The notes under the pieces are model-generated. The model saw only the letters and a list, made by a program, of their open reading frames with translations. It searched no databases and was not told where the DNA came from. This document shows, piece by piece, positions 1 through 11,210 of a stretch of 64,000 bases of DNA (position 1 is its first letter; each line of letters opens with the position of its first letter). Location: NCBI RefSeq assembly GCF_023159225.1, contig NC_063166.1, positions 73,596,575-73,660,574 on the forward strand. Reading direction: 5' to 3'. The DNA comes from Perognathus longimembris pacificus. Taxonomy: Eukaryota; Chordata; Mammalia; Rodentia; Heteromyidae. The position numbers and the translations under genes were made by a program.

Positions 1-189
1 ATGATCAGTACATGAAAAATTTCTCAGTATTTGTCTGAGAAAAATTATTTCACTCACATTCTTGAATGCTAGCTTGATATCTAATGATAGTTTAGCATTA
101 TTAATAATTTAGATGTTCCCAGTGCTAGTTTTTTTTTCCTCACAAAACTTATTACCCCCTTACATGTTACATTTGTTTATGATATGTCT

Positions 190-690
190 TACTTTCTGTG
201 TTAGGCTCATCTAAGATGGTCTTCAATGATCTCTGCCTCCTGGTATTCATGCCCTGGTGTAACCTCTTCTCCTGGAATGTGGGCCAGACTTACTGACTCA
301 CTTCTAACAAATAAAATACAGCAGATGTGGTACAATGTCACTCCCAAGATTAGGTTATACAGGGACCATAGCTTCCATCTTGAGTGTTCTCTCTCTTCTC
401 TCCGGGATGGTACCTCCTCTAGGAAGCCAGGAGACTTTCGCATGCAGAGGATGAGGCAGCTTGAGAGATGGGCCCTTGTGGTCAACGACTAAGACCTAGT
501 AACCCCCACATACGTGAACTTCTCTCTTTCTAGTTAATCTTTCAGAACTGCATTCCCAACTTACAGCAACTAGTCTTATAACAGAGGTACCCATTAGGCC
601 TTGTCCAGATGCCTGTTAGATAAGTGTTCACTGTTTTAAGGTGCTTTCCAGCTTGTTTATTATGCAGCTATAGATATCGTGCTTTTATGT
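190..690 (+). repeat. Ancient interspersed repeat, probably an old LINE-1 3' end
   Basis: The text resembles a degraded mammalian-wide repeat: a stretch about surnames of unspliced origin is absent, but the phrases around 270-360 (recurring deletion-rich match to a common mammalian repeat) and the closing TTTTAAG...TATTATGCAGCTATAGATA look like an old LINE-1 3' end. The 88-codon open frame in it is not considered a gene. The family name is from memory and uncertain. Confidence 0.35.
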
Positions 691-995
691 ATAAAACAAA
701 ACAAACAATAACATCAGATGTAACAATGTAGAATGTTTAGAAAGAAGATTGTACTGACATAGGTACAATCTGCCATGGGTACTTCCTTACCTGTCTTACA
801 ACAAACAAATTCTTACCCTTATATTTCTGAAAGCATTTCCACACTTGGAGAGTGGCTTTCCTAGATCATCTTTAAAGCTCCATTGATTTTTCCAGAACTC
901 TGTAGTTTTATTTTATAGATTCTGCAATTATCTAACACCAAAACTGGATAGACATATATTTGAAAACATTTCAGAAGCAAGATTTTTTTTTTGCA

Positions 996-1361
996 CTGTC
1001 TCTGAGCTTTTTAGCTCAGTTAATTGGAGTTAAGAATCTCACAGTGGGCTGGGAATATGGCCTAGTGGTAAAGTGCTCGCCTCATCTATACAAGGCCCTG
1101 GGATCGATTCCTCAGCACCACATATATAGAAAAAAGCCGGAAGTGGCACTGTGGCTCAAGAGGTAGAGTGCTATCCTTGAGCAAAAAGAAGCCAGGGACA
1201 GTGCTCAGGCCCTGAGTTCAAGCCCCAGGACTGGCAAAAAACAAAACAAAACAAATAATCTCAGAGACTTTCCTGCCTAGGCTGGCTTTGAACCATGATC
1301 CTCAGGTCTCAACTTCTTGAATAGCTTAGGGTTATAGGTGTGACCACCAACACCTGGCCTA
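996..1361 (-). repeat. B1-like/Geo SINE (minus) split by an IDL-Geo insertion
   Basis: Left and right remnants (996-1045 and 1257-1361) join into one minus-strand B1-like/Geo element: the TTAATTGGAG motif and AGAATCTCA on the left continue as GACTTTCCTGCCTAGGCTGG on the right. The right half of this older element is shortened. Confidence 0.7.
1046..1256 (+). repeat. IDL-Geo dimeric SINE
   Basis: Full dimer: tRNA-Ala-like left half with GGCCTAGTGG A box and GATCGATTCC B box, linker CACCACATATATAGAAA, then the right half with TGGCTCAAGAGG and GAGTTCAAGCCCC and a CAAAACAAAAC-type tail. It sits inside an older minus-strand SINE. Confidence 0.88.
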
Positions 1362-2261
1362 TTAATGGATCCAAATACATATTATTAAATATATAACTGT
1401 TTTCAATAACCACTAGCTAACCAGTAAATAATTTCTGTTGTGGTGTTCAATGTAATTATGCTTGCAATTTCAAGTTCACAAATAAGTGACTCCAAAGACA
1501 CAATCAGAGAAAAAAATAAAGGAGCTCTTTATTTTACTTTAAATTTGATCTTAAAGGGCTAGTTCTGCCATGTATATGAAATGATGTCTCCCTCAGTGTA
1601 CCTCACTGATTCATAAAGAAAGCATATGCCTTCCTCTGTATAATATGCCAAGGATGCAATCTTGTCCTGCCGATAAAAGGCTGGGTATATCTACCAGACA
1701 TTCCAAAACTTCTGGTTTTCCTTTCAGCAGTTTTATCAATGTCAACTAAGACTGTCACATTTTTATAAACAATACAAAGTACTACTGAAAGTCTTTTGCC
1801 CTCTAGATTACAAATGCCACAGAGAATGACCCTTTCTTATTTGCTCACTGCTACATTCCAAGTGCCCAAGTGTCATGCCTGATGAATAACAGATGGTAAA
1901 TAAAAGCTTGTTGAATAAGTAGACAAATAACAAAGTTTAATTTTGTAGGTATTCACCTCTCTGTTGCAGTTTTAGCCAAAAGACAATCTACATATTAAAA
2001 AATTAGTTGACTAGATGGAGACTCTGTGAAGTATTCACACATTTGAAGAACTGTCTCAAGATATTCCATTCAGTAAATGTGTTTTGAGGATGTGCCAGGC
2101 ACTATGCCAGGAGCTGCAGATAGAGACAGTAAAAGCTAAAACAGCTCTCTGATTTTTCTACTTTCTGTGTAGCAGAAGAAACTTAGAACTAGAGCTAGTG
2201 GAAGATAAGCAGAAGGACATAAGCAACACACAAGGAAGTCCTTCTGGCCAGAAGGCTTCAG

Positions 2262-2473
2262 CTTTTTTTTTTTTTGCCAGTCTTGAGGCTTGAACTCAGG
2301 GCCTAAGCACTGTCCCTGGCTTCTTTTTTGCTCAAGGCTAGCATGCTACTCTGTCACTTGAGCCACAGCGCCACTTCTGGCCATTTTCTATATATGTGGT
2401 GCTGAGGAATCAAACCCAGGGCTTCATGTATAGGAGGTGAGCACTCTTGCCACTAGGCCATATTCCCAGCCCC
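2262..2473 (-). repeat. IDL-Geo dimeric SINE, minus strand
   Basis: Full-length dimer read on the minus strand, with a poly(A) tail seen as a T run. A 15-base direct repeat AGGCTTCAGCTTTTT (2253 and 2474) flanks it, which marks a recent retroposition. Confidence 0.9.
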
Positions 2474-2863
2474 AGGCTTCAGCTTTTTCAGGTCTGATGA
2501 GACTCAAGTGCAGGGGTTTCCTGGGCTAGGAAGAATGGGCTAGGGGGAGGAAGACCACTTTCCAGGGAGCAGCCCAGGAGGCTAGGCTAATGCTAAAATT
2601 GTGGCCAATAATAGCACTGCTCTAATACAAGATTTGTTCAGAACTATAATTTAGCTCAAAAAACAAATAAAAAACCATGACACAGCATACTAGGTAAACT
2701 GCACATATAAATGATATTTCACATCCATTATAACAATAGTTTTTAAAACCTAAGATTTAATAAAAATCCACATTAACACTTTAAGAAATAATCTGTTTAC
2801 TAACTTTTTTCAACTGGACTCTGGCTTCTCTCAGCTACTCTTCTAAAACTACTATGATTTCAG

Positions 2864-2870
<7 letters not shown>

Positions 2871-2894
<24 letters not shown>

Positions 2895-3087
2895 TGGCCA
2901 GCCCTGGGCCTTGGACTCAGGGCCTGAGCACTGTCCCTGGCTTCCTTTTGCTCAAGGCTAGCACTCTGCCACTTGAGCCACAGCGCCACTTCTGGCCGTT
3001 TTCTGTATATGTGGTACTGGGGAATCAAACCTAGGGCCTCATGTATACGAGGCAAGCTCTCTTGCCACTAGGCCATATCCCCAGCCC
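2871..3087 (-). repeat. IDL-Geo dimeric SINE, minus strand, with long A tail
   Basis: Full dimer with an approximately 28-base poly(A) tail (T run on the given strand) and a perfect 15-base target-site duplication GATTTCAGGTTCTTT at 2856 and 3088. The long pure tail and perfect duplication suggest a young copy. Confidence 0.9.
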
Positions 3088-3497
3088 GATTTCAGGTTCT
3101 TTAATAAAGCCTCCAAGTTGCTCATCTCATCCTAGAAATTAACCTGAAAAAGTAAAAATTCTCTTTTCATTTCCATAAAGAAAACAGACAACAGTAGGAA
3201 AACTAAATGCCTGAACAATACAAATGAACAATACTTATAAGGCAACATATACATAAAGTACTTGAATGTTCAATACAAAAACCAATCCTTTCAAAGGGAT
3301 GATATAAACAAACAATTAAAAATAATTTTTGACGAGGAGAAATGTTTAAGGTACACTTGTAAAATATTATAAATAATTTTACAGATTATACAACATGAAA
3401 AAATAGTTATGACAAGTAAAAACTACAAATGTATCCAATTCTAACCATGTAAATATTATACTCATGAACAAAAGCTAGAGGAAAAAAATAAAGTTTA

Positions 3498-3708
3498 GGG
3501 CTGAGAATATGGCCTACTGGTAAAGTGCTTGCCTCGTATACATGAAGCCCTGGGTTCGATTCCTCAGCACCACATATATAGAAAAAGCTGGAAGTGGCGC
3601 TGTGGCTCAAGTGGCAGAGTGCTAGCCTTGAGCAAAAAGAAGCCAGGGACAGTGCTCAGGCCCTGAGTTCAAGCCACAGGACTGGCAACAAAAACAAAAA
3701 CCAAACAA
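3498..3708 (+). repeat. IDL-Geo dimeric SINE
   Basis: Full dimer ending in a C-interrupted A tail. AAAAAATAAAGTTTA flanks both ends as the target-site duplication. Confidence 0.88.
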
Positions 3709-4485
3709 AAAATAAAGTTTATTTTAGTGTTGGAATTACTTCTTTATTTAAAATTTCTATTCACTGTTTTACAATGAATGTATCAAAAGCCAAAATAGTT
3801 AATTCATTATGAGCATAAGAATTTGTCCATTAACAAGACATGAAATAGAAAGGAAGCATAGTTGATTTAATGTTCAATTGGTTCTTTGTCTTTTATAAAG
3901 CTTTTTTAAGTTTATAAACAACCAAAAGCAAAGATAATGAGATTCATGTTGTGAAAAGTCCTTAACATCTGTGGAACATAAAAAGGACTTTGTACAACAG
4001 TTGCTTATGAACTTTGGGTAAAAGCAAAACTAAATTTCTGGATTCTATTTTGCTTTTCACCTTATTTGATCTCACTTAACATCAGTCATGCCAAGTTGAA
4101 ATTTCTCCTCCCCCCTTTCTTTTGCTTCCCCTTCAAGTTCATAGATGTGAAGGAAAGAAAAAACTACACTGCTGCTCTGTTACAGTCCTCTCCTGTTCTT
4201 TCAGCAATGCATAAAATGTGGCCCTCTGGAATCAGTTAGTTTGTTTTTTGGTCTTTCAGCTAAAATCAAATGTTGAATGGGTCAAAAAGAAAGATGTGAG
4301 GAATATCCAACTACTATCTGTCACCACCAGTGTCACTAGAACTGAAGTGACCAAGGGCCAAGAAATCTAGGTTCAAGTTCTCCATGGAAATAATCTACTT
4401 ACCCCCAAAGAGGTGGGGTCACAACAAAGTCCCTAGCATACAGTGATAATCAAGAAATTTCTTATCTTTTTATCTCACCTTATGT

Positions 4486-4487
<2 letters not shown>

Positions 4488-4530
<43 letters not shown>
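4488..4530 (+). repeat. (CA)n microsatellite
   Basis: Uninterrupted CA dinucleotide run of about 43 bases. It is not attached to a recognisable SINE tail, unlike most dinucleotide runs in this window. Confidence 0.95.
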
Positions 4531-4533
<3 letters not shown>

Positions 4534-5101
4534 AGTTCCTGCTCATTGTGATACTACATGGGTTCATATGGCTCATATCTCCAGAGGCATTCTCTACCTC
4601 TCTACCTCTTCACACTACGCTGTAACCCAGACAGGCTTGTCCTTAGGGATTTTACCTGCAGGTCCTTGTCCTTTGACCTCTTGTAAGATTTGCTAATCCT
4701 AAATCCCAGAAAGAAGCCAGGGATGAAAAAGGGGAATAAGGCTGGGAGAATTCAGTTCACTTGGTCAGCTTGTACACCTCAAGCAAACATCACTGGATCC
4801 TCTTGAGATGGTCTTTTCAAATGACATCCCTTCTAGCTTCTGATAACCACTTTTATCCATTGCCTCTTTGGAGCTATGGGTGTAACAGATTCTACATCAC
4901 TGAAACCTAAAGTTCCTGCACCACCTCTATGGTAGTGCATTTGACAACCATCTCTTTAATCTCTCCTGGAATTATTCTAAATTAATAACAGTAAACTTTC
5001 CTGTCAGGATTTTGCCTGATAAAATCTTACTTCCAACATTCCAGAATCAGGACAGAGAGAATAGACAATGCTTAAGTTCATCTCAGACTGAAATAAAGAA
5101 A

Positions 5102-5142
5102 CATATATATATATACATACATATATATACATATATATATAT
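5102..5142 (+). repeat. (TA)n-rich microsatellite
   Basis: Alternating TA run with a few C interruptions. Confidence 0.9.
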
Positions 5143-5332
5143 GATTAAGTCCTAATGATTTTAAGTGCCAGATTCCTAAGGCTACTTTGTACTCCCCAGT
5201 AGGGCCCCAAAGCTAAGCCACTCTCCTCAGAACCCATGGGATTAATATCATGCTTAACCTCTTCTGGGCCTCTCACTAGACCATCTTATATTTTCAAGCT
5301 GAAGTTCGGTCTCAGTCAATAAATTGCATCTC

Positions 5333-5800
5333 AGGCAAGTACCAGTGGCTCATGCTTGTAGTCTTAGATTTTTTTTGTGGTTTTTTTTTTTTTTTTTGGC
5401 CAGTCCTGGGACTTGGACTCAGGGCCTGAGCACTGTCCCTGGCTTCTTTTTGCTCAAGGCTAGCACTCTGCCACTTGAGTCACAGCGCCACTTCTGGCCA
5501 TTTTCTATATATGTGGTGCTGGGGAATTGAACCCAGGGCCTCATGTATACGGGGCAAGCACTCTTGCCACTAGGCCATATCCCCAGCCCCGCTTGTAGTC
5601 TTAGATACTCTGGAGGCTGAGATCCAATGATTGTACTTTGAAGCCATCCATAGCAGGAAAGTTCATGAGACTTTTATCTCCAATTAACAGCAAAAAGCCA
5701 GAAGTGGAGCTATGGCTCAAGTGATAGAGCTCCAGCCTTGAGAGAAAAAGCTAAGGGACAGTGCCTAGACCCTGAGTCTAGGGACCCCCAATACTGATGT
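5333..5800 (+). repeat. B1-like/Geo SINE split by an opposite-strand IDL-Geo
   Basis: The 5' end (AGTACCAGTGGCTCATGC) lies at 5338-5372 and the remainder at 5590-5800, including the ATCTCCAATTAAC linker and the right half with box-like TGGCTCAAGTGA. A minus-strand IDL-Geo separates the two parts. Confidence 0.8.
5374..5588 (-). repeat. IDL-Geo dimeric SINE inserted into a B1-like SINE
   Basis: Full minus-strand dimer with a long T run. The host sequence GCTTGTAGTCTTAGA is duplicated on both sides, so the target-site duplication lies inside the older SINE. Confidence 0.88.
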
Positions 5801-6424
5801 GCACACACATACATACATATGCATGTGCCTACATTCACACGGTCTCATTTGTTTTTTGAGTTAATAATGGTGTCCAATACAGAGTAATTTTGGTAGTGAG
5901 GAAGAAACAGCAGCCTCCCTAATGCCCATCCTCTAACTGTACTACCACTTCAAGATTTGGGAAAAACACATACAAAGTAGATTCTCCAAAGCAAGAAAGA
6001 GCCAGAAATGAACACATCTGTCTGCCAGTCCAATTTTAACTACAATAGCCACATTCTCCTTCCCAAAGGGAAGTAAAAGGGAACGCTCCCTAATTTAGCC
6101 TTAGCCCATCATGATGCATCAGACTTTTACTGATCTTAAGATGGACTTTAGAGGTCTAGAGTAGCCCTAGTCATTCCAGGACAGAACTCAGGGGTTTAAT
6201 TAACTTCTTTTTTAACTAGGTCTAAAGATATAGAACCAAGGTCCTCAGCTCTAGCTATCAGCACTGACCAGATGCATAGTCTCTTAAAGATGTTCTGATG
6301 AGTTGAGAACATCTTGGGTTTTTTATTTTACATTTTAATTAAGAGTACCAGAGAGATATGTACTCCATGAAGGACACAAAAACGGAGTTGTACACAGAAC
6401 TTTACCAGCAGAAAGGTGCTAAGT

Positions 6425-6735
6425 GAGTACGTAGTTAGGCTCAGTGGCTCAAGCTTATGATCCCAGTTACTTGGAAGGCAGAGACAGGATTTGAGGTCCG
6501 ACTAGGCAAAAAGTTTTCCAAACAACAGCCCAGATAGCAGCTCCATCTCAAACAACAGCTGGGTGCAGTGGTGCCAGCCTGTCATCCCCAGCATCCCAGG
6601 GAAACACAGCTAAGAGGATCCAGAGCACTACCTCAAAAATAACCAATATCAAAATGGGCTGGAGGTGGAACTTAAGTTGTAAAGGAGCTGCCTAGGTACT
6701 GAGTCCAATCCCCAGAGCTGCACCTGCAAAACCAC
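6425..6735 (+). repeat. Old compound SINE: two B1-like units and an ID-like end
   Basis: Two degraded B1-like starts (GGCTCAGTGGCTCAAGC and GCTGGGTGCAGTGGTGCC) are followed by an ID-like tract ending near CCCCAGAGCTGCAC. Divergence suggests an older insertion than the IDL-Geo copies. Confidence 0.6.
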
Positions 6736-7385
6736 AATCAGTATAATGGCGTGCTCAGAGCCCATGCTCTATAAAGCATGAGCTAAGTCCCAGAATTTCC
6801 GAGCGTCCACTCCTCTCTCACGGAAATGAGGCCAACTGCACTACTGTTACTGGTATTCTTATGAACGCCAAGTTGTTGCATGACATTATGTGATGTGTGC
6901 CCTGGGCACAGTGACTGTGAGTGCTATAAGGGCTCGATCAATACTCTTGCCATCAGAACCATCCGAAGAAGGTTAAGTCTACTTTAGCAGGAAGTTAAAT
7001 TCTGTGATTTTACTGGTGTTTTTACCTGAACCTCAAGACTTAAAAACCTTCATATTCTTAAAGGGAAGTACACTACATTATCACCAAATGTAAAAACAAA
7101 CAAAAAACAAACAGGGAAACCATGTTAAGAAGATCACTGAGATTAAAATATTCCACTAACTAGATATTTAAAAACCTACACAGAGGGAGGAATTCTGCAA
7201 GGTAAGTTTCAGCCAAGGTTAAGTTCAACAAGGAACTGACCCATTAGAAAAGTCTAACAAAACTTTGGGATGGTCTATTAATATTATACAGAATTAAAGA
7301 AAAATGTTACCTCTGAAGAAACTAGAGATCCAAAGTCTGAAGAGAAGTATTTGGAGATAAAAGGGAGGATAGTTGTTTTTTGTGG

Positions 7386-7505
7386 GTATTTTGTTTTGTT
7401 TTTGCCTTTCCTGGGCTTGAACTCAGGGCCTGTGTGCTGTTCCTGAACTTATTTGCTGAAGGCTAGCATTCTACCACTTGAGCCATAGCTCCACTTCTGG
7501 GTATA
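7386..7505 (-). repeat. Geo monomer fragment
   Basis: Only the right (Geo) half is present on the minus strand: GCTTGAACTCAGGGCCTG and CTACCACTTGAGCCATAGC are diagnostic. No left half is visible. Confidence 0.75.
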
Positions 7506-8140
7506 GTTTATGTAGCTGAAAGGTTGGATATGTTGCATATGATAGAAAAGGTTCGCTCTGCAAGTCCAGTGGATCAAAGGTACCAAGACATAGACTGTGG
7601 TTTCCTTTAAGAATGTTGTTGAGGAAACAGAGGCTCTCTCTATAAAAACAGGAGTTGCAGGCATACCAGAAAACTCCATAGTAATTTCCTTAGACAATAA
7701 TCCTAATGTCTTAACACTAGAAATACATAGGTGGTGATCAATACAGCATAGCTGTTATGTTCCAGTGTTTCTCACCATAACAAAATCCCTTGAGAGCAAT
7801 ATGAGGCTCCAGTTTAATCCACTGTTACATATACATAGGCAGTTTTATTCCACTTGAGAGGTATTCTAGTTATAAATAAATAGCTACCCTGTAATGTTTT
7901 TCCTTTAAAAAATTAGACTACTACTAATAAAAAGGCACAAGTACACTTTATTGCATTATTCTGAGTAACAGTCTGAGAGTTTCATTTAATCAAAAGTACC
8001 ATTGCTTTTTGCTTTGTTAGGCTCAGAAAAGAACCTCAAGAAAGAGCCTAAAAATCACAACTACTGGGAAGAAAGTAATTCAGTATTTTATTTTCTTTGT
8101 TCACCTGCCATAAAAGATACAGTGGAAAAAGAAGAAAGAT

Positions 8141-8478
8141 ACAGGCCGGGTGCCAATGACACCCACCTGTAATCCTAGCTACTCAGGAGGTTAAGATCTG
8201 AGGATAGAGGTTCGAAGCCAACTGAGTAAGAAAGTCCATGAGAACTCTTATCTCCAATTAACAACCAGAACCAAAGCTATGGCTATGACTCAACTGGTAG
8301 AGTGCTAGCCTCAGGTGAAAGTGCTCAGGCTCTGAGTTAAAGCCCCAAGACTGACAGAAGAAGGCGGGGTGGGGGGGAGGGGGGAGGAGGAGGGGGGAGG
8401 GGGAGGGGGAGGGGAAGGGGAGGGGAAGGGGAGGGGGAGGAGGAGGAGGAGGAGGAGGAGGAGGAGGAGGAGGAGGAA
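8141..8478 (+). repeat. B1-like/Geo SINE ending in a G-rich polypurine array
   Basis: A B1-like/Geo composite ends near 8362. Its tail passes directly into GGGGGA/GGA repeats of about 115 purines (8364-8478). Long Pro-rich frames opposite this tract are a repeat artefact. Confidence 0.85.
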
Positions 8479-9184
8479 AGACAATGACAACGAAGAAGAA
8501 GTTACAGAAGACAGAAAGGACCCAAAAGAGTAGTAAAGCATTTGAAAGACAAGCATGAGACTTTAGTGACATTAACTACCCCCAACCTTACTGAAATTCC
8601 AAATATTTGACTTGTGTACCTAAGTGTACGCTGTACTATCTCTTCTCATCTCTTCTTTTTCCTTCATAATGAGCTGGTTAGCTGGAGGTAAGGACATAAA
8701 GGCAAAAGCTTGTCTTTCATTCAGTCTATTTGCTATCTTCCATGTCTATCACAATCCAGCACAAGAGAACATTAGTGCTCATCACCATGGAGGCAATTGT
8801 AAAGTTAAATTCTGAATTGTGAAATCACAAAATACAAGACACACATAACAGGTTTCAGACTGTGAAACTGAAAATTACCAGAGGAAAACCGAAGTCTTTA
8901 GAAACTCTTTAGAAACTCTTTTGTAGCAATTCTCATTCTTAAGTCATTTTCTTTCCCTTTAGAAGATGGGCACAATTACTGATTCTTTCAAAAACTAATT
9001 TATTCTGTTCACAGATTTTATACCCGAATTCCAGCCTTCAGACCTAGTGAGAAATGAATGCCCTATTATAGGACATACAATCAGGTATAGACACCTTCAT
9101 AATGAAATGTGGCTTTCACCTGAACTGAAAGCAATCACTGGCCTAGATCACAAAGTATTCTGTTGTAACCCTATCCTTTAAGCA

Positions 9185-9560
9185 CTGTTAGCTGGAAAGT
9201 CAAGTAAGTAAACAGGGCGCTAAGTGCCATCATAGAGGTGTCCACTTTATGCTTAATGAGAAATGGAAAGGAGACACGGCGCCTAACATGGCCAGAGGGT
9301 GGGGGTCAGTAGGCTTTCTGGAGGAGAGGGCATTTGAGATAAAGATGGAAAAACTGGATGAAGAAATAGAGGGTTCATTCTATGCAGGTGGACATGGAGG
9401 AATCCTAGGAGGACCAAGCCTGGAAAATGCAATCATCAAGATTGGTTTAAGCATTTGGAAAACAGAGGGGCAAAAGAGACATCAGAGCAAAGGAAGAGAG
9501 CATGTTGAGGCTGTAAACAGACTCACTGTGAATGGATACCACCAGTAAAAGGCCTCAGCT
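9185..9560 (+). repeat. Possible ancient mammalian repeat fragment
   Basis: Wording such as GGCTTTCTGGAGGAGAGGGCATTTGAG resembles old repeats that also appear near 20.8-21.5 and 23.1-23.5 kb. I cannot name the family. The 99-codon frame inside has no recognisable domain. Confidence 0.35.
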
Positions 9561-9787
9561 TGGCTAACCAGAGAGGGACTTTAGGTGTCCCTTGCCTGAG
9601 ACATTTCAGTGAGCTGGCACTGACAGAGGCCAATGCACAGAGGACTGAATTGCAGACAGTGAAGGGTAGAGCATAGATGTGACTTCAACAAGGAGATGGC
9701 TAAGCAGAAACAAAGGATGGAGTTTTATTTTCCTGCCTAAATCTCTGTCCTGAGCTCGTCATCTTAGTTTCTTGGGTCAATTCTTTT

Positions 9788-9992
9788 TTTTTTTTTTTGT
9801 CCAGTCCTGGGCCTTGGACTCAGGGCCTGAGCACCGTCCTTGGCTTCTTCCTGCTCAAGGCTAGCACTCTGCCACCTGAGCCACAGTGCCCCTTCTGGCC
9901 GTTTTCCATATATGTGGTGCTGGGGAATAGAACCCAGAGCTTCATGTGTAGGAGGCAAGCACTCTTGCCACTAGGTCATATTCCCAGCCCCT
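9788..9992 (-). repeat. IDL-Geo dimeric SINE with perfect 17-base duplication
   Basis: Minus-strand dimer flanked by the identical 17-mer CTTGGGTCAATTCTTTT at 9771-9787 and 9993-10009. This is the clearest target-site duplication in the window. Confidence 0.92.
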
Positions 9993-10630
9993 CTTGGGTC
10001 AATTCTTTTGCCTCACTATAACTAGTTTACCCTTTGGCCTTTCCTCTATTTTTCAAATTATAAATTGGATCATCTTACCACCCACTCAAAATGGGTTTCT
10101 GCTGTTTTTAGAATAAATCTAATTCCTTGCCAAGGCCAGTAAGCTCTTGGATGACATAGGCCCTCCTTTGCCTTTTCTCATCACCTCTCCCTCCTGCTTA
10201 TCTTTATCAATCTGGCCTCCTTTTAGTCCAGGAACCCTCTAAGCAAGTTTCTGGCTTTCATTGCTCCTTCTGCCTGAAAATGTCTTGTTCTGTCTTCCTC
10301 CTCTAACTGAAACAATCAAAGGTGAGATCATCTAGCAAGGAAAAGGCCACCACAAAGTCCTCCAAGCTATGCCCAGGTATTCAACAACTAACTTCAGAGC
10401 CAGGTTACCCAGTCCTTCAAACAGAGTAATTCCTGAATCTTACCCCCAGGGACCTTAATATCCAAATACTCAGCCTTATCTTATTTCTCTGCTAGTAGTT
10501 GCACGGCCTTTGTCAAAGCAGCATCTCATCAATTTTCTTGCCTCGAAGAAAACAACAGCATCTGTCTCTCAACTGATAGGAAGCTCACCTCACAAGGTTT
10601 ATGAAAATCTTAGTTCTAACATCTCCCCTG

Positions 10631-10845
10631 GGGCTGGGGATATGGCCTAGTGGCAAGAGTGCTTGCCTCATATACATGAATCCCTGGGTTTGATTCCCCA
10701 GCACCACATATACAGAAAATGGCCAGAAGTGGCGCTGTGGCTCAAGTGGCAGAGTGCTAGCCTTGAGCAAAAGGAAGCCAGGGACAGTGCTCAGCCCCTG
10801 AGTCCAAGGCCCAGGACTGGCAAAAAAACAAAACAAAACAAAACA
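10631..10845 (+). repeat. IDL-Geo dimeric SINE
   Basis: Complete dimer with a tail of CAAAA units. The 14-mer TAACATCTCCCCTG is duplicated at 10617-10630 and 10846-10859. Confidence 0.92.
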
Positions 10846-10998
10846 TAACATCTCCCCTGACTTGGAGGTGCCTCTCTTACCTTGATGAGGAAACTTTAGG
10901 CCTCTCAGCCCTGGTCATTATTCACCAAGGCAAAAGGAGTGGTTGCTCCATTCTTTCCTGAAGCTATGCAGGTCCTTTTTTCTTTTTCTTTTTCTTTA

Positions 10999-11163
10999 TT
11001 TTTAATTGCTGGTACTGTACCACTTAAACCATGCCTCCACTTCTGGCTTTTTTTTTGCTGGTTATTTAGAGTTAAGAACTGCTCTGATTTGTCTGCCTAA
11101 GCTTCCTCTGAATGGACATTCTCAGATCCCAACCTCTTGAGTAGCTAGGATTAGAGCTGTGAG
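10999..11163 (-). repeat. Degraded B1-like/Geo SINE, minus strand
   Basis: Recognised from TACCACTTAAACCATGCC, the TGCTGGTTATTTAGAG linker and AACCTCTTGAGTAGCTAGGATTA (the last read in parts). It hosts the short IDL fragment that follows. Confidence 0.65.
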
Positions 11164-11210
11164 GGCTGGGGATATGGCCTAGTGGCAAGAGTGCTTGCCT
11201 TGTATACATG
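11164..11210 (+). repeat. 47-base tailless IDL fragment with 17-base duplication
   Basis: Only the first 47 bases of the IDL left half are present, from GGCTGGGGATATGGCC to GTATACATG. The element is cut at its 3' side and has no A tail, yet the perfect 17-mer AGGATTAGAGCTGTGAG flanks it (11147-11163, 11211-11227). This is the hallmark of a tailless retropseudogene rather than a deletion remnant. Confidence 0.85.

Noticed and set aside
2852..3055. Recurring short frames coding proteins with a shared HIHEALGSIPQHH-like sequence
   Set aside because: They come from translation of IDL-Geo SINEs, appear at most copies in the same position and have no independent gene features.
8258..8572. Pro-rich frame opposite the purine tract
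   Set aside because: It is translation of GGA/GGGGA repeats in a SINE tail.
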